From NCBI GenBank assembly GCA_028282325.1, contig JANQID010000093.1, forward strand, positions 1 to 58,038: a stretch of 58,038 bases of DNA, written 5' to 3'. Source of the stretch: Chloroflexaceae bacterium (lineage in GTDB: Bacteria > Chloroflexota > Chloroflexia > Chloroflexales > Chloroflexaceae). The notes under the pieces are model-generated. The model saw only the letters and a program-made list of their open reading frames with translations, was not told the DNA's origin and did no database searches. The position numbers and the translations under genes are program-made. Below, piece after piece: positions 1-8,086 of the stretch; the stretch's first letter is position 1; every line of letters begins with the position of its first letter.

Positions 1-2
1 TG

Positions 3-152
3 CCCAGCGCAACTTCGACGACACCGCCGACCAGCGCTCCTAAGCCGCCGCCCAGTACAACTCCGACGCCGACGCTGCCCAGCGCAACTCCGACGACACC
101 GCCGACCAGCGCTCCTAAGCCGCCGCCCAGTACAACTCCGACGCCGACGCCG
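3..152. repeat. two tandem 75-bp units encoding the Pro/Thr-rich linker
   Basis: A 75-base unit starting at 3 is repeated at 78, nearly identical apart from a few substitutions. It encodes a 25-residue Pro/Ser/Thr block. More units may exist to the left of the window. Confidence 0.85.
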
Positions 153-587
153 ACTAGCACTCCCGATCAACCACAACCGCCGGATAATCAGGAGCCAGTC
201 TTGCCGTCCGAGATACGCAATACGCTAACTGTCCAGGAAATCGCATCTGAGTGGGTTGTTCATCCCGGGGATCGGCTAACCTACAAGATATGGTTCCTCA
301 ATGCCAGCCGGAACGAAGCGTCTCTTCGGGTCGAAACACAATTGTCGGAGCTTTTCGACTACGTTGCCACAGCAGCCAGCCACGGGGCGAGCTACAATAC
401 GGGTAGTCACACATTGACGTGGGATAACATAACCGTCAATGGTCGTTCTATACTAACGCTCAGCTTTGAGGTAACTGCGCGGCCTGTTCCATGGCCGATT
501 TCAGCATCAAATACCAATGCCATCACTGTTGTGCATGGCCCAACGCCCGACGAATATATGCCGGCAATCGTGGTTATTCGTCCGTAA
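3..587 (+). CDS. C-terminal part of a Pro/Thr-rich, probably surface-exposed protein (5' end outside window)
   Basis: The frame is open from the window edge and ends with TAA at 585-587, so the true start lies upstream. The first 60 or so codons encode a low-complexity Pro/Thr/Ser linker built from a 25-residue unit present twice. The remaining 130 residues look like an immunoglobulin-like bacterial surface domain of the DUF11 kind, with alternating beta-strand patterns and phrases such as LTYKIWFLN and LTWDNI. Linker plus beta-sandwich suggests a secreted or cell-surface protein, but no signal peptide or anchor is visible in this fragment. It is followed 31 bases later by a phosphopantetheinyl transferase on the same strand. 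Specific function unknown. Confidence 0.75.
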   Translation, partial: PSATSTTPPTSAPKPPPSTTPTPTLPSATPTTPPTSAPKPPPSTTPTPTPTSTPDQPQPPDNQEPVLPSEIRNTLTVQEIASEWVVHPGDRLTYKIWFLNASRNEASLRVETQLSELFDYVATAASHGASYNTGSHTLTWDNITVNGRSILTLSFEVTARPVPWPISASNTNAITVVHGPTPDEYMPAIVVIRP

Positions 588-618
588 TCATACGCCCGTG
601 AAAAACACGACATCTCAG

Positions 619-1401
619 ATGGCTCTGCACGACGTGAAACAGCCTTTGCAAGGCTTGAATATAACACCAGACGCTGAGCTATGGCGTTTTTCGCAACCCT
701 CTGCGTTGCCCGACGACCAGGTGCATCTCTGGCGCGCCTCTCTGGAGTGTGATCAGGTCCGGCTGCTCGCATTCCAACATACGCTTGCTTCCGAGGAGCA
801 AGAACGAGCCGATCGGTTTCGTTTCCAGAAAGATCGCCGACATTTTATTGCCGCCCGCGGCGCGCTCAGGATCATCCTGGGCCGCTATCTTGGCATAGAC
901 GCCAGGCAGGTTCCGATCGGCTATAGCGCCTATGGCAAGCCCATCCTGATTCAGGCAGCGGCCCCCCCCGCTCTCCAATTCAATCTATCTCATTCGCATG
1001 GCGTCGCCGTGTTTGCGTTCAGCCGCGGTCGCGAACTCGGCGTGGATCTTGAATGCATCCAACCCGATCTGGCGATCGACCAGCTTGCCGCGAGTTTTCT
1101 TTCCCCCCGCCAGATCGACGCCCTGCGCGCATTGCCGCCGGAGGATCGAGTCAAAACGTTCTTTTCTTGCTGGACGCGCAAAGAAGCGTATGTCAAAGCG
1201 CGCGGCGAGGGATTCCTCGTGGATCCAAAACAGTTTGATGTCCCCTTAGAACCGGGAACGGCGGAAGCCATCCTGTCGCACCCCGCCCATCCGCACGAGA
1301 CGCGACGTTGGATGCGGATCGACTTGGAGCCGGTGCCCGGATACATCGGCGCGCTTGTGGTTGAAGGACGCGACTGGCAAGCGCTCCGTTATCAATTCTG
1401 A
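619..1401 (+). CDS. 4'-phosphopantetheinyl transferase, Sfp type
   Basis: Moves the phosphopantetheine arm of coenzyme A onto a carrier-protein serine, activating fatty-acid, polyketide or peptide synthase carriers. The Sfp-type signatures are present: FNLSHS at about 121-126, GVDLE at 141-145 (Asp and Glu being the metal ligands) and WTRKEAYVKARGEG from 185, with the third acidic ligand in KEA. Length 260 aa fits the Sfp class rather than short AcpS. The start is uncertain. ATG at 619 is used; an in-frame GTG at 598 lies just after the preceding stop, and neither has a clear ribosome site. No synthase gene is nearby, so it may be a housekeeping or broad-specificity enzyme. Confidence 0.9.
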   Translation: MALHDVKQPLQGLNITPDAELWRFSQPSALPDDQVHLWRASLECDQVRLLAFQHTLASEEQERADRFRFQKDRRHFIAARGALRIILGRYLGIDARQVPIGYSAYGKPILIQAAAPPALQFNLSHSHGVAVFAFSRGRELGVDLECIQPDLAIDQLAASFLSPRQIDALRALPPEDRVKTFFSCWTRKEAYVKARGEGFLVDPKQFDVPLEPGTAEAILSHPAHPHETRRWMRIDLEPVPGYIGALVVEGRDWQALRYQF

Positions 1402-1443
1402 ACACCGCCCGCCGTTATGATGCGTGATAGCCTGGAGTGAAGA

Positions 1444-1461
1444 TGGTATGTCGTCATACCA
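1444..1461. other. short perfect hairpin between convergent genes
   Basis: Arms of 7 bp (1444-1450 and 1455-1461) with a TCGT loop lie between the convergent transferase and LysR genes. There is no T-run on either strand, so it may only act as a weak bidirectional transcription end or RNA-stabilising hairpin. Confidence 0.35.
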
Positions 1462-1519
1462 GCCCTGAAAAGATCAAAAACCGTCAGAGCTTTGTAAGCG
1501 TCTTTAATCGAACTCGGCA

Positions 1520-2395
1520 TCAGCCGCTCGCGGTCGGAGAGGCAAGTCGGCGCGCCAGTTCAAGAAACGTCTCCATAGCTCTCGTTCGGAGCGCATCGCG
1601 GCGACGAATAAACATCGTTGGCGCCAACGCCAGGTCTGCGGGAACCGGGTGTAAACAAAGCTGATCCCGATACGCCGTCCGCTCCACGACAAAGCGCGGA
1701 AAGAGCGTGATGCCCATACCCGCTGCCACACATCCCAGAATAGCCTCGATTGTGCCGAACTCCATAATTTTGTAGGGCACGATGCCGTACGAGCGCAGCA
1801 AATGCTCCAGACGAGCGCGGTAGGCGCAACCCTGCCGAAAACTCAGCGCCGTACGCTGTGGCAGTGCGTCAAGCGTTGTTACGCGACGCTCGGTAACAAA
1901 TACCAGCTCCTCCTCGAAGAATAGCTCCTGCTCAATGTCGGGATGTACAACCGAGCCGCCGACAAATGCCCCGTCGAGACAATAGTCCAACGCCTGCGCG
2001 ATCAACTCCTCGCTCGTGCCGGTGACAACCGTCAGGTCAACATCCGGGTACGCCTGATGGTAGTGCGCCAGGATAGACGGCAGGCGGACTGCCGCCGTCG
2101 TTTCCATCGCCCCAACAATCAGCGATCCCTGTCCTTGTGCGCTGTCTTCGACGGCGTGCCGCGCCTCGTCGGCCAGGCGCAGCAGGCGGGTTGCGTAGGG
2201 CAGCAGCGCACGTCCGGCGGGAGTGAGCGCGATGCCGCGCTTCTTGCGGTAGAACAGCGGCGTCCCCAGATTGTCCTCCAGATGTTGGATGCGGGCCGTC
2301 ACATTCGATTGCACATACTCCAGACGCCGAGCGGCTTGCGAGATGCTGCCAGTCTCCGCCACGGCGACAAAAATGCCCAGCGCGCTTAGTTCCAT
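1520..2395 (-). CDS. LysR-family transcriptional regulator
   Basis: A 291-residue LysR regulator. An N-terminal winged helix-turn-helix (about residues 1-60, with the typical GSISQAARRL and QSNVTARI segments) is followed by a periplasmic-binding-protein-like effector domain. The start is taken at 2395 because AGGACAGGG lies just upstream; an earlier in-frame ATG at 2419 would extend it by eight residues. It is divergent from the MFS transporter at 2513, the usual arrangement in which the LysR protein controls the neighbouring exporter and itself. A dyad matching the LysR consensus lies immediately upstream. The effector cannot be predicted. Confidence 0.93.
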   Translation of the reverse strand: MELSALGIFVAVAETGSISQAARRLEYVQSNVTARIQHLEDNLGTPLFYRKKRGIALTPAGRALLPYATRLLRLADEARHAVEDSAQGQGSLIVGAMETTAAVRLPSILAHYHQAYPDVDLTVVTGTSEELIAQALDYCLDGAFVGGSVVHPDIEQELFFEEELVFVTERRVTTLDALPQRTALSFRQGCAYRARLEHLLRSYGIVPYKIMEFGTIEAILGCVAAGMGITLFPRFVVERTAYRDQLCLHPVPADLALAPTMFIRRRDALRTRAMETFLELARRLASPTASG

Positions 2396-2410
2396 ATTCC
2401 CTGTCCTCTT

Positions 2411-2433
2411 AACCATCACTCTGAATGATGGTT
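2411..2433. promoter_or_regulatory. probable LysR-type operator (ATC-N9-GAT dyad)
   Basis: An 8-bp inverted repeat, arms 2411-2418 and 2426-2433 with a 7-base spacer, contains ATC-N9-GAT, the form of the LysR-type T-N11-A box described for NodD. It sits 16 bases upstream of the regulator start and about 80 bases before the MFS start. A second, smaller dyad (TGATA, A, TATCA) is at 2458-2468. Confidence 0.6.
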
Positions 2434-2512
2434 TTCTTTATTATTATTCGTTTGTATTGATAATATCATCCTGCTATGATAGCTGTCAAGCATAAGAGAA
2501 AGGAATCACAAG

Positions 2513-3745
2513 ATGCAGCACTCATACGCGCCGCCCGCGTGGACGGCGGCGCTCGGCGGTATGTTCGGACTGGTCATCGCGATGGGCGTCGGACGTTTTG
2601 CCTACACGCCGTTGCTGCCGATTATGCAGCAGGAATATGGATTCGGAACCCACGTAGCCAGCGGACTGGCAACAGTAAACTACGGCGGCTATCTGCTCGG
2701 CGCGCTGCTCTGTACGCTCGCAGCGGTCAGCGCACGACGCGTATGGCTGTTTCGCATCAGTCTGGCGTTGAGCGTGGCGACAACGGCAGCGATGGGATTA
2801 TCAGATACGGTCGCCATCTGGTGGGGGCTGCGCTTTCTAGCCGGACTTGCCAGCGCCGGCGTGCTGACGCTTGGCACGGCCATTGCGCTGGACAGCTTGA
2901 TGCAACGGGGAGCAGGTAGTTGGCGCGGGGTTATCTTCGGCGGCGTCGGCGCAGGTATTGCCCTGTCGGGAGTAGTCGTTCTGGCGCTCGACCGGCTGCT
3001 CAATGCTCGCGAGCTGTGGCTGGCGCTGGCGTTGCTATGTCTGCCGCTGGCGCTGGCGAGCTGGCGTTTACTGATGCGACTCCCTCGTAGCTCGCACCAT
3101 GCCGCGTTACACGCCGCACCTACAAAAACGACGCGGTCGTCATTGCTCCCGTGGTTGGCGGCGGCCTATTTCTCGGTAGGGTTGGGCTACATCGTCAGCG
3201 GCACTTTCCTGGTCGCTATCGTGCAAACCAACACAGCCAGCAGCACGGCCGGCACAACCACCTGGATCATCGCAGGGTTAGCCGCGGCCGTTTCAACCCT
3301 GGCGTGGCCGATCCTGGCTGCCAGAACCGGATATGTGCGTGCGCTGGCGGCGGCATATGCGTTGCAGGCGCTTGGCATTATGCTGCCGGCGCTATCGCCG
3401 GGTCTTGTGGCAGCCTATGCGGGGGCGTTGCTGTTCGGCGGAACATTTATGGGCATCGTCACACTGACAATGAGCCTGGGGCAGGAGCTTGCACCAACCC
3501 AGAGCGCCCGCGTCCTGGGGTTGCTCACCGCTGTCTATGGCACCGGTCAGATAATCGGGCCGTTGTTGGCCGGGGTATTGGCCGAACAAACCGCCAGTTT
3601 CACGCTGCCGCTCGTGGGCGCGGCGATCATCGTGGCCATCGGCGGCATACTGCCGTTGATTGGAGCGCAACGAGCCACCCACGATCGCACCGCCAGCGCA
3701 GCGCGGACGTACAACGAGCGGCAGCGCATACAAAGCCTCAGATAA
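2513..3745 (+). CDS. MFS transporter, YbfB/YjiJ family
   Basis: A 410-residue integral membrane protein with about 12 predicted hydrophobic helices. The N-terminal phrase GVGRFAYTPLLPIM is typical of the YbfB/YjiJ (MFS_4) group, whose substrates are mostly unknown; other bacterial members often sit beside a LysR gene. ATG at 2513 follows an AAGGAA ribosome site. It is transcribed away from the LysR gene across a 117-base AT-rich spacer holding two dyads, so control by that regulator is likely (inference). The stop is TAA at 3743-3745. Confidence 0.9.
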   Translation: MQHSYAPPAWTAALGGMFGLVIAMGVGRFAYTPLLPIMQQEYGFGTHVASGLATVNYGGYLLGALLCTLAAVSARRVWLFRISLALSVATTAAMGLSDTVAIWWGLRFLAGLASAGVLTLGTAIALDSLMQRGAGSWRGVIFGGVGAGIALSGVVVLALDRLLNARELWLALALLCLPLALASWRLLMRLPRSSHHAALHAAPTKTTRSSLLPWLAAAYFSVGLGYIVSGTFLVAIVQTNTASSTAGTTTWIIAGLAAAVSTLAWPILAARTGYVRALAAAYALQALGIMLPALSPGLVAAYAGALLFGGTFMGIVTLTMSLGQELAPTQSARVLGLLTAVYGTGQIIGPLLAGVLAEQTASFTLPLVGAAIIVAIGGILPLIGAQRATHDRTASAARTYNERQRIQSLR

Positions 3746-3790
3746 CCGTGCATGCATGCTGTGAAACCGGCGCATTGCCGGGCTCGAAGC

Positions 3791-3873
3791 TTATAGAGAG
3801 ATCAGACTAAGGTATAGATAATCGAGGACTGCCAGTCCTACAGCCAGATTGTAAGACTTCTAACTGATTTATC
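3791..3873 (+). repeat. dispersed ~80-bp repeat, copy A
   Basis: About 80 bases starting TATAGAGAGATCAG and ending CTGATTTATC match, at roughly 80 percent by eye, the reverse complement of 57478-57557 near the other end of the window. The copy lies just 3' of the MFS gene and contains no reading frame of note. Identity is unknown: mobile repeat, conserved regulatory segment or RNA. Confidence 0.7.
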
Positions 3874-3906
3874 CATATATGTTCGCCTAGCCTTGGCGAC
3901 ACACCG

Positions 3907-3915
3907 TGGTACAAT
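3907..3915 (+). promoter_or_regulatory. possible extended -10 promoter
   Basis: TGGTACAAT forms an extended -10 box; no good -35 is seen. It could drive the remnant and the DUF6883/DUF4926 genes that follow. Confidence 0.4.
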
Positions 3916-3971
3916 AAGCAAAATATGATCCAAACATAATAGAACAATGGCTGAAATGCTATGCAGAAGCG

Positions 3972-4310
3972 GTGGCAGGGATGCTGTTCGATAGCCCCGA
4001 TCTATCTGTACCAAGCTCTGCCACTGCTATCCCTTGCACTAGACCGCCGTGGACACGCTCAACCGCCAGATGCGAAGACCTGACCGGGCTGGTGATCACA
4101 CTGCGGGACAAATATCGCCTGTGTGTGAAGCAAGACGATGAGCCCGCCTATGAGCCGCTGATTATATGCTTGCTGGGGCTGCGCCACGACATCGACGAGA
4201 TCGACCGGGCGCTGGCGCAGCCCTACGGCTTCACGGAAGAAGAACTCGACTTCATCACCAACTACGACATCAAGTACCGGATGGGGCGGGATGGAGGCGG
4301 GGAGGAATGA
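3972..4310 (+). pseudogene. C-terminal remnant of a restriction/methylase-type enzyme (probable)
   Basis: The frame starts with GTG and codes 112 residues. From about residue 36 it reads like the extreme C-terminus of large Eco57I-like restriction-modification proteins: an EIDRA segment, then PYGFTEEELDFITNYDIKYRMG. The first 35 residues look like random translation with no family resemblance. The rest of such an enzyme (normally many hundreds of residues, with methylase motifs) is absent, so this is best read as a truncated remnant. Its stop overlaps the ATG of the next gene (ATGA at 4307-4310), so the end of an older operon seems preserved. The identification is from remembered family sequence and should be treated as moderate. 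Confidence 0.5.
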
Positions 4311-4648
4311 AACTGCCCAACCACGAACACGCGCTGGTCGAGGAGCGCAAAATCACCGCCTACCTGCTCGCAGAGGAGCACCCTGCTGGAAAGGCAGCCT
4401 TCTTTGCCGCGTTTGGCTTCACCCTCGCCCAGTGGCACGCCCTGCGCAATGCCCTGCTGCACCACGCCGCCACGCACGAAGTTGCAGGCACCTCCACGAC
4501 ACCGCACGGTGTGAAGTATATAATTGAGGGAGCGATGCAAACGCCGAATGGTCGTTCGCCACAGGTGCGGGTAGTGTGGATTGTTGATGTCGGCAACGAC
4601 GCACCCCGCCTGGTAACGGCCTATCCACTGACAGGAGGTACGATATGA
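4307..4648 (+). CDS. DUF6883-family protein
   Basis: A 113-residue cytoplasmic protein beginning MKLPNHEHALVEERKITAYLL, the typical opening of the DUF6883 family, and ending in a beta-rich segment (RVVWIVDVGNDAPRLVTAYP). ATG at 4307 has a GGAGG ribosome site at 4301-4305 and overlaps the previous stop. Its own stop overlaps the ATG of the DUF4926 gene at 4645. No biochemical function is established to my knowledge. Translational coupling to a tiny partner resembles toxin-antitoxin or effector-immunity pairs (inference). Confidence 0.8.
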   Translation: MKLPNHEHALVEERKITAYLLAEEHPAGKAAFFAAFGFTLAQWHALRNALLHHAATHEVAGTSTTPHGVKYIIEGAMQTPNGRSPQVRVVWIVDVGNDAPRLVTAYPLTGGTI

Positions 4649-4872
4649 TCCAGGAACACGAACGCGCAGTTTTGCTGGTTGATCTACCAAAACACAACCT
4701 CAAGGCCGGAGATGTCGGCGTGGTGGTGCATATCTACCCCGACAGAGCCGCCTATGAGCTTGAACTCTTCGCGCTGGATGGGCACACGCTTGATGTCGTG
4801 ACCATCGAAGCGCATCAGGTGCGCCCGGTCAGCCACCGCGATATGCTGCACGTTCGGGAGTTGACTACGTAG
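4645..4872 (+). CDS. DUF4926-family small protein
   Basis: A 75-residue protein with the DUF4926 pattern: an HERAVLLVDLP opening, a central LKAGDVGVVVHIY segment and a YELELFALDG segment, suggesting a small SH3-like beta-barrel. Start ATG overlaps the DUF6883 stop as ATGA, so the two are almost certainly co-translated. The family is small, widespread in cyanobacteria and Chloroflexota, and without assigned function. The following DprA-like gene starts 16 bases after its stop. Confidence 0.8.
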   Translation: MIQEHERAVLLVDLPKHNLKAGDVGVVVHIYPDRAAYELELFALDGHTLDVVTIEAHQVRPVSHRDMLHVRELTT

Positions 4873-4888
4873 CTGAGATAGAGCAAGT

Positions 4889-5506
4889 ATGAGCGCCGAC
4901 CAGCACAACCTGACCCCTGAGCATCCCGCCTACCCGCACGCACTGCGGCAGTGGTTAGGAGAGCGTGCGCCGTCCGCCCTCGTCGCGCGCGGCAACCTCG
5001 CCATTCTGGAGCAACCGGCGCTGGCACTCTTCAGTTCCGGTCAGTGCCCGGCGGCGCTCATCCTGCGGGCGAACGGTCTGGCCGAACAGCTACGGCAAGA
5101 GGGGCGCGCCGTGATCGGCGGCTTTCACTCGCCGGTCGAGCGCGAATGCCTCACGGTGCTATTGCGCGGCAACCAGCCGCTCATCGTCTGCCCGGCCCGC
5201 AGCATCGAAAACTGGCGCATCCCGTCAGAGTATCGCCGTCCGTTACGGGATGGGCGCTTGCTGCTGCTCTCGCCCTTCGGCGCCACACAGCGGCGTATGA
5301 CCGAAGAAACCGCCTTGACGCGCAACCTGGTCGTCGCCGCGCTGGCCAAAACAGTGCTGGTGATTCACGCCGCGCCGGGCGGCAAGACGGAGGCGTTCTG
5401 CCGCGAGGTGTTGGCGTGGGGCAAGCCGTTGCACACGCTCGCCAGCGAACACAACGCCAACCTGATCGCAATGGGCGCGCAGGTGCGCCGAGCAGGCGTG
5501 AATTGA
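4889..5506 (+). CDS. DprA/Smf-like (SLOG superfamily) protein
   Basis: A 205-residue protein resembling the Rossmann-like core of DNA-processing protein DprA: an LARGN segment, GRAVIGGFHSPVERECL in place of the usual GGARGIDxxAH-type loop, then LLLLSPFG and LVVAALAKTVLVIHAAPGGKT. No N-terminal SAM-like or C-terminal winged-helix domain is visible, so it is shorter than a transformation DprA. SLOG proteins can bind nucleotides or single-stranded DNA and several act in conflict systems. It begins 16 bases after the DUF4926 gene with no strong ribosome site. Whether it belongs to that cassette is not proven. Confidence 0.65.
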   Translation: MSADQHNLTPEHPAYPHALRQWLGERAPSALVARGNLAILEQPALALFSSGQCPAALILRANGLAEQLRQEGRAVIGGFHSPVERECLTVLLRGNQPLIVCPARSIENWRIPSEYRRPLRDGRLLLLSPFGATQRRMTEETALTRNLVVAALAKTVLVIHAAPGGKTEAFCREVLAWGKPLHTLASEHNANLIAMGAQVRRAGVN

Positions 5507-5583
5507 CGCGGTAGAATAATACAGCCCGACACGCTGCGCCTGGTCGACTTCGGATTTTTGCCCAAGGGAAAGGATCCCGCCCT

Positions 5584-6855
5584 ATGACCCAGAACCCGCT
5601 CGCTCTGTTTTACGCCGAACAGAAAAGCCAGATCCTGGAAGCATGCCGGGCGTGCGGGGTGTGCGCGCAACGTTGTCCGGTCATTCCGCATACCGCACTG
5701 GCCGAGACGCCGCCGCGCAGCATCCAGCAGGAGGTCAAGGCATTTCTTAGGGGCGGCGACGCCAACGAGACGGCGTACACCCGCGCCTTTGCCTGCATGG
5801 AATGCTTCCAATGCGAGATGGACGGCTGCCCAAGGGGCCTGAGCCCGCTGCGCATCAACGAGATCGTGAAGCAGGAATATCAACGCCGGTACGGCATCCC
5901 CACCGATTTCGACGAACCCGCCGCACCCGACTCATCGCAGCGCATCCTCGCCAGCATCCAGGTCGATTCCGAAACGTACCGGCGTTTGCTGACCCCTTCC
6001 GACCGTGAACGCGCCCGGTATGTTTTCTTCCCTGGCTGCAACGTCTACAGCCAGCCGGAAAAAATCCTGCAAGCCCTGGATATTCTGGCATACATCACCG
6101 ATGACGTCGCGTTCGTGCCGGGGTTAGACTTCTGCTGCGGCGAGGCGTACCTGTTCGCGGGGAAGATCGAGCAGGCCGGAGCGGCGTCAAGCCGCCTGGT
6201 GCAGCAACTGGCCGCGTATCAGCCGGAAACGGTAATCTTCTGGTGTCCCACGTGCCTGTGCCGCTTCAACACGACGCTGGCGCAGGCGAGCGATTTGCCG
6301 TTTGCGATGCAGTCATTTCCCCAATTCCTGGCCGAGCATATGGATCAACTGCCGTTGCGCGATTTGCCCCCAACGACGGTGACGCTGCACGAGGCGTGCA
6401 AAGCCGCCTTCGCCGGCCTGGATCGCACCGGCGCCCGCGAAGTCTTGCAGAAGATCGGCGGCATTCGCCTGGTTGAGATGGAGCGCCACGGTGAGAAGAC
6501 GGCGTGCTGCGGCAGCGGCGCGGCGGCGGCGTTTCCCGCGAGCTACGGCGCCGTGCGCGACGAACGGCTGCGCGAAGCGGCGGCCACCGGCGCGGATGTG
6601 CTGGTGGATGTGTGCCACTTCTGCCATGCAACGTTTGCAGCCGAAGCGCCGCACTATGGCTACCGGCTGGCCAACTATGTGACGCTGGCGGGCCAGGCGC
6701 TGGGCATCGCCCGACCCGACACGTTGCTGCACTTGATGCAATCGGGCGATGTGGAGGGTTTTCTCGAGGGCGCGGCGGAGCTGGTTGAGCAGTCGCTCTT
6801 TTCCAGGGAGCGGATCAGGGACGTGTTGCAGCGCGCCTGCGCGGATAACCGCTAG
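5584..6855 (+). CDS. (Fe-S)-binding oxidoreductase, HdrB/GlcF-like
   Basis: A 423-residue protein with a ferredoxin-like N-terminus and two CCG domains. The first cluster site is CRACGVCAQRCPV near residue 20; a second Cys-rich site is CMECFQCEMDGCPRG near 65. CCG-type motifs follow: FFPGCNVYS with DFCCGE, then HEACK with ACCGSG and CHFCH. This layout matches the electron-transferring subunits of heterodisulfide reductase, glycolate oxidase (GlcF) and GlpC. No flavoprotein partner is adjacent, so the electron donor and substrate are unknown. It is cytoplasmic or membrane-associated through a partner, with no membrane helix of its own. The region 5507-5583 upstream holds a short leader. Confidence 0.85.
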   Translation: MTQNPLALFYAEQKSQILEACRACGVCAQRCPVIPHTALAETPPRSIQQEVKAFLRGGDANETAYTRAFACMECFQCEMDGCPRGLSPLRINEIVKQEYQRRYGIPTDFDEPAAPDSSQRILASIQVDSETYRRLLTPSDRERARYVFFPGCNVYSQPEKILQALDILAYITDDVAFVPGLDFCCGEAYLFAGKIEQAGAASSRLVQQLAAYQPETVIFWCPTCLCRFNTTLAQASDLPFAMQSFPQFLAEHMDQLPLRDLPPTTVTLHEACKAAFAGLDRTGAREVLQKIGGIRLVEMERHGEKTACCGSGAAAAFPASYGAVRDERLREAAATGADVLVDVCHFCHATFAAEAPHYGYRLANYVTLAGQALGIARPDTLLHLMQSGDVEGFLEGAAELVEQSLFSRERIRDVLQRACADNR

Positions 6856-6925
6856 CGCCGAACCGGGCGACCGACGCGGGATGACCTTTCGGCCTTGTAC
6901 CTTTCGCCCTTTTCCTTTTGCCTTC

Positions 6926-7906
6926 CTACTGCGGCCGGTATATCTGTCGCAGCGCTTCCGGCGTTTCCGCCGCCTTGATCTGGTCGCGAACCGCCCGCAA
7001 CACGTCGAGGTCGGCGATCAGCCGCAGATCGGGCATCAGCGCCAGGCCCGCGCCGCCAAACTTCAGTTCGAGCGCAAGCTCGATTCCGGCCAGCAATTCC
7101 TCGCGGCGGCCCTGCTGAAGTCCCTGTTGAAGTCCTTGCTGAAGTCCCTTTTCAATGCCAATTTGCTCTATGCTCGTGATGTACGGCATCTGTTTCTCCT
7201 GTTCGTATTCCTGGAGTTCCTGCCAGTAGATGTCGCGGATGTCGTCCGGGAGCCACATCAGCCAGTCGATAAAACGATGCAGCTTGATAATAGCATCTTT
7301 TGTATACCCACGCTCGTACAACCCGCGAACGATGCGCAGTTTAGCGTCTTTGCGCTGTACCGCATCGTGACGGGTTTCCTGGGTGCTCAGGTGCGCCATA
7401 ATGACGACGGCGAACGGATTCTCGTCGGATTCCAATTCCGCCCATCGGTCGCGATAATCCAGGAGCTTGACGACCGGAAACCGAAACGTATGCGTGCACC
7501 CCCAGAGCGTCTCCTCAAGATACTGCGGCTCCCACGTCGCCCGCTCATCGCCCAGGACGGCCAGGCTCGCCACCGGTCGCCGGTAACGGTCGCGCAGGCG
7601 GTGATAGTATAGCGCCATTCGCTCGGCGAAGGCGGTCTCTTCCCGGCTCTGCACTTCGATATGGATCAGCACCCACGTCTCCGCCCCGCCCGTGCGCCAG
7701 ACGCGCGCCAGCTTATCCACCAGGCGGCGGCCCTGGGCCGCCTCGCGCACGACCTGGTGCAGTTCTTTATCGAGAAATGTATAGCCTCGCGACCAATCGA
7801 TCTCGGCATACGCCTGCGGCAAAAAGAACGCGATGAACGCGGTGAAATAGGTTTCCAGGGCTTCCTTCCACGGCGCGTCATAGTCATCTGGCAAGATGGT
7901 CGGCAT
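6926..7906 (-). CDS. Rpn-family recombination-promoting nuclease/putative transposase
   Basis: A 326-residue protein of the Rpn/PD-(D/E)XK group. Its N-terminal half contains YAEIDWSRGYTFLDKEL and WVLIHIEVQSREE, the acidic positions and E-x-Q typical of this nuclease fold. A C-terminal part carries three GLQQ units. These derive from three 12-bp DNA repeats (7112-7147), so copy number could change without breaking the frame. Start ATG at 7906 was chosen over 7957 because the conserved TILPDDYD segment begins there. Such genes are abundant and sporadic in Chloroflexota and cyanobacteria; related proteins promote RecA-independent recombination. A TGCTATAAT box lies just upstream. Confidence 0.85.
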   Translation of the reverse strand: MPTILPDDYDAPWKEALETYFTAFIAFFLPQAYAEIDWSRGYTFLDKELHQVVREAAQGRRLVDKLARVWRTGGAETWVLIHIEVQSREETAFAERMALYYHRLRDRYRRPVASLAVLGDERATWEPQYLEETLWGCTHTFRFPVVKLLDYRDRWAELESDENPFAVVIMAHLSTQETRHDAVQRKDAKLRIVRGLYERGYTKDAIIKLHRFIDWLMWLPDDIRDIYWQELQEYEQEKQMPYITSIEQIGIEKGLQQGLQQGLQQGRREELLAGIELALELKFGGAGLALMPDLRLIADLDVLRAVRDQIKAAETPEALRQIYRPQ

Positions 7907-7942
7907 AGGCTTGGCTTTCACCCGGCGGCGTCCGTTGAGTCT

Positions 7943-7951
7943 ATTATAGCA
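7943..7951 (-). promoter_or_regulatory. extended -10 box for the Rpn gene
   Basis: TGCTATAAT on the minus strand, 37 bases upstream of the chosen ATG. No convincing -35 is seen, as is common for extended -10 promoters. Confidence 0.55.
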
Positions 7952-8040
7952 AATCACGGCAATCCCATCATCATAATGGTATACTGGAGAAAGGTTGTTC
8001 GTACCGTAAACTCATCGTTCCTCAACGCACTGTCCGCCTT

Positions 8041-8069
8041 TGGCGCCCGATCATGCCCTGTAGTATAAT
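8041..8069 (+). promoter_or_regulatory. promoter of the toxin-antitoxin-like operon
   Basis: TGGCGC, 17 bases, then TATAAT at 8064-8069. The expected start of transcription is about 10 bases before the ribosome site GGAG preceding the ATG at 8087. Confidence 0.55.
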
Positions 8070-8086
8070 TGTGACGGAGATGACCG

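Noticed and set aside
2458-2468. TGATA-A-TATCA dyad as the main operator
   Set aside because: Short and AT-rich; the ATC-N9-GAT dyad at 2411-2433 is the better LysR-type candidate, so this one is only noted.
4166-4306. N-terminal extension of the DUF6883 protein
   Set aside because: The added 47 residues are an out-of-frame reading of the restriction-enzyme remnant; ATG 4307 has GGAGG.
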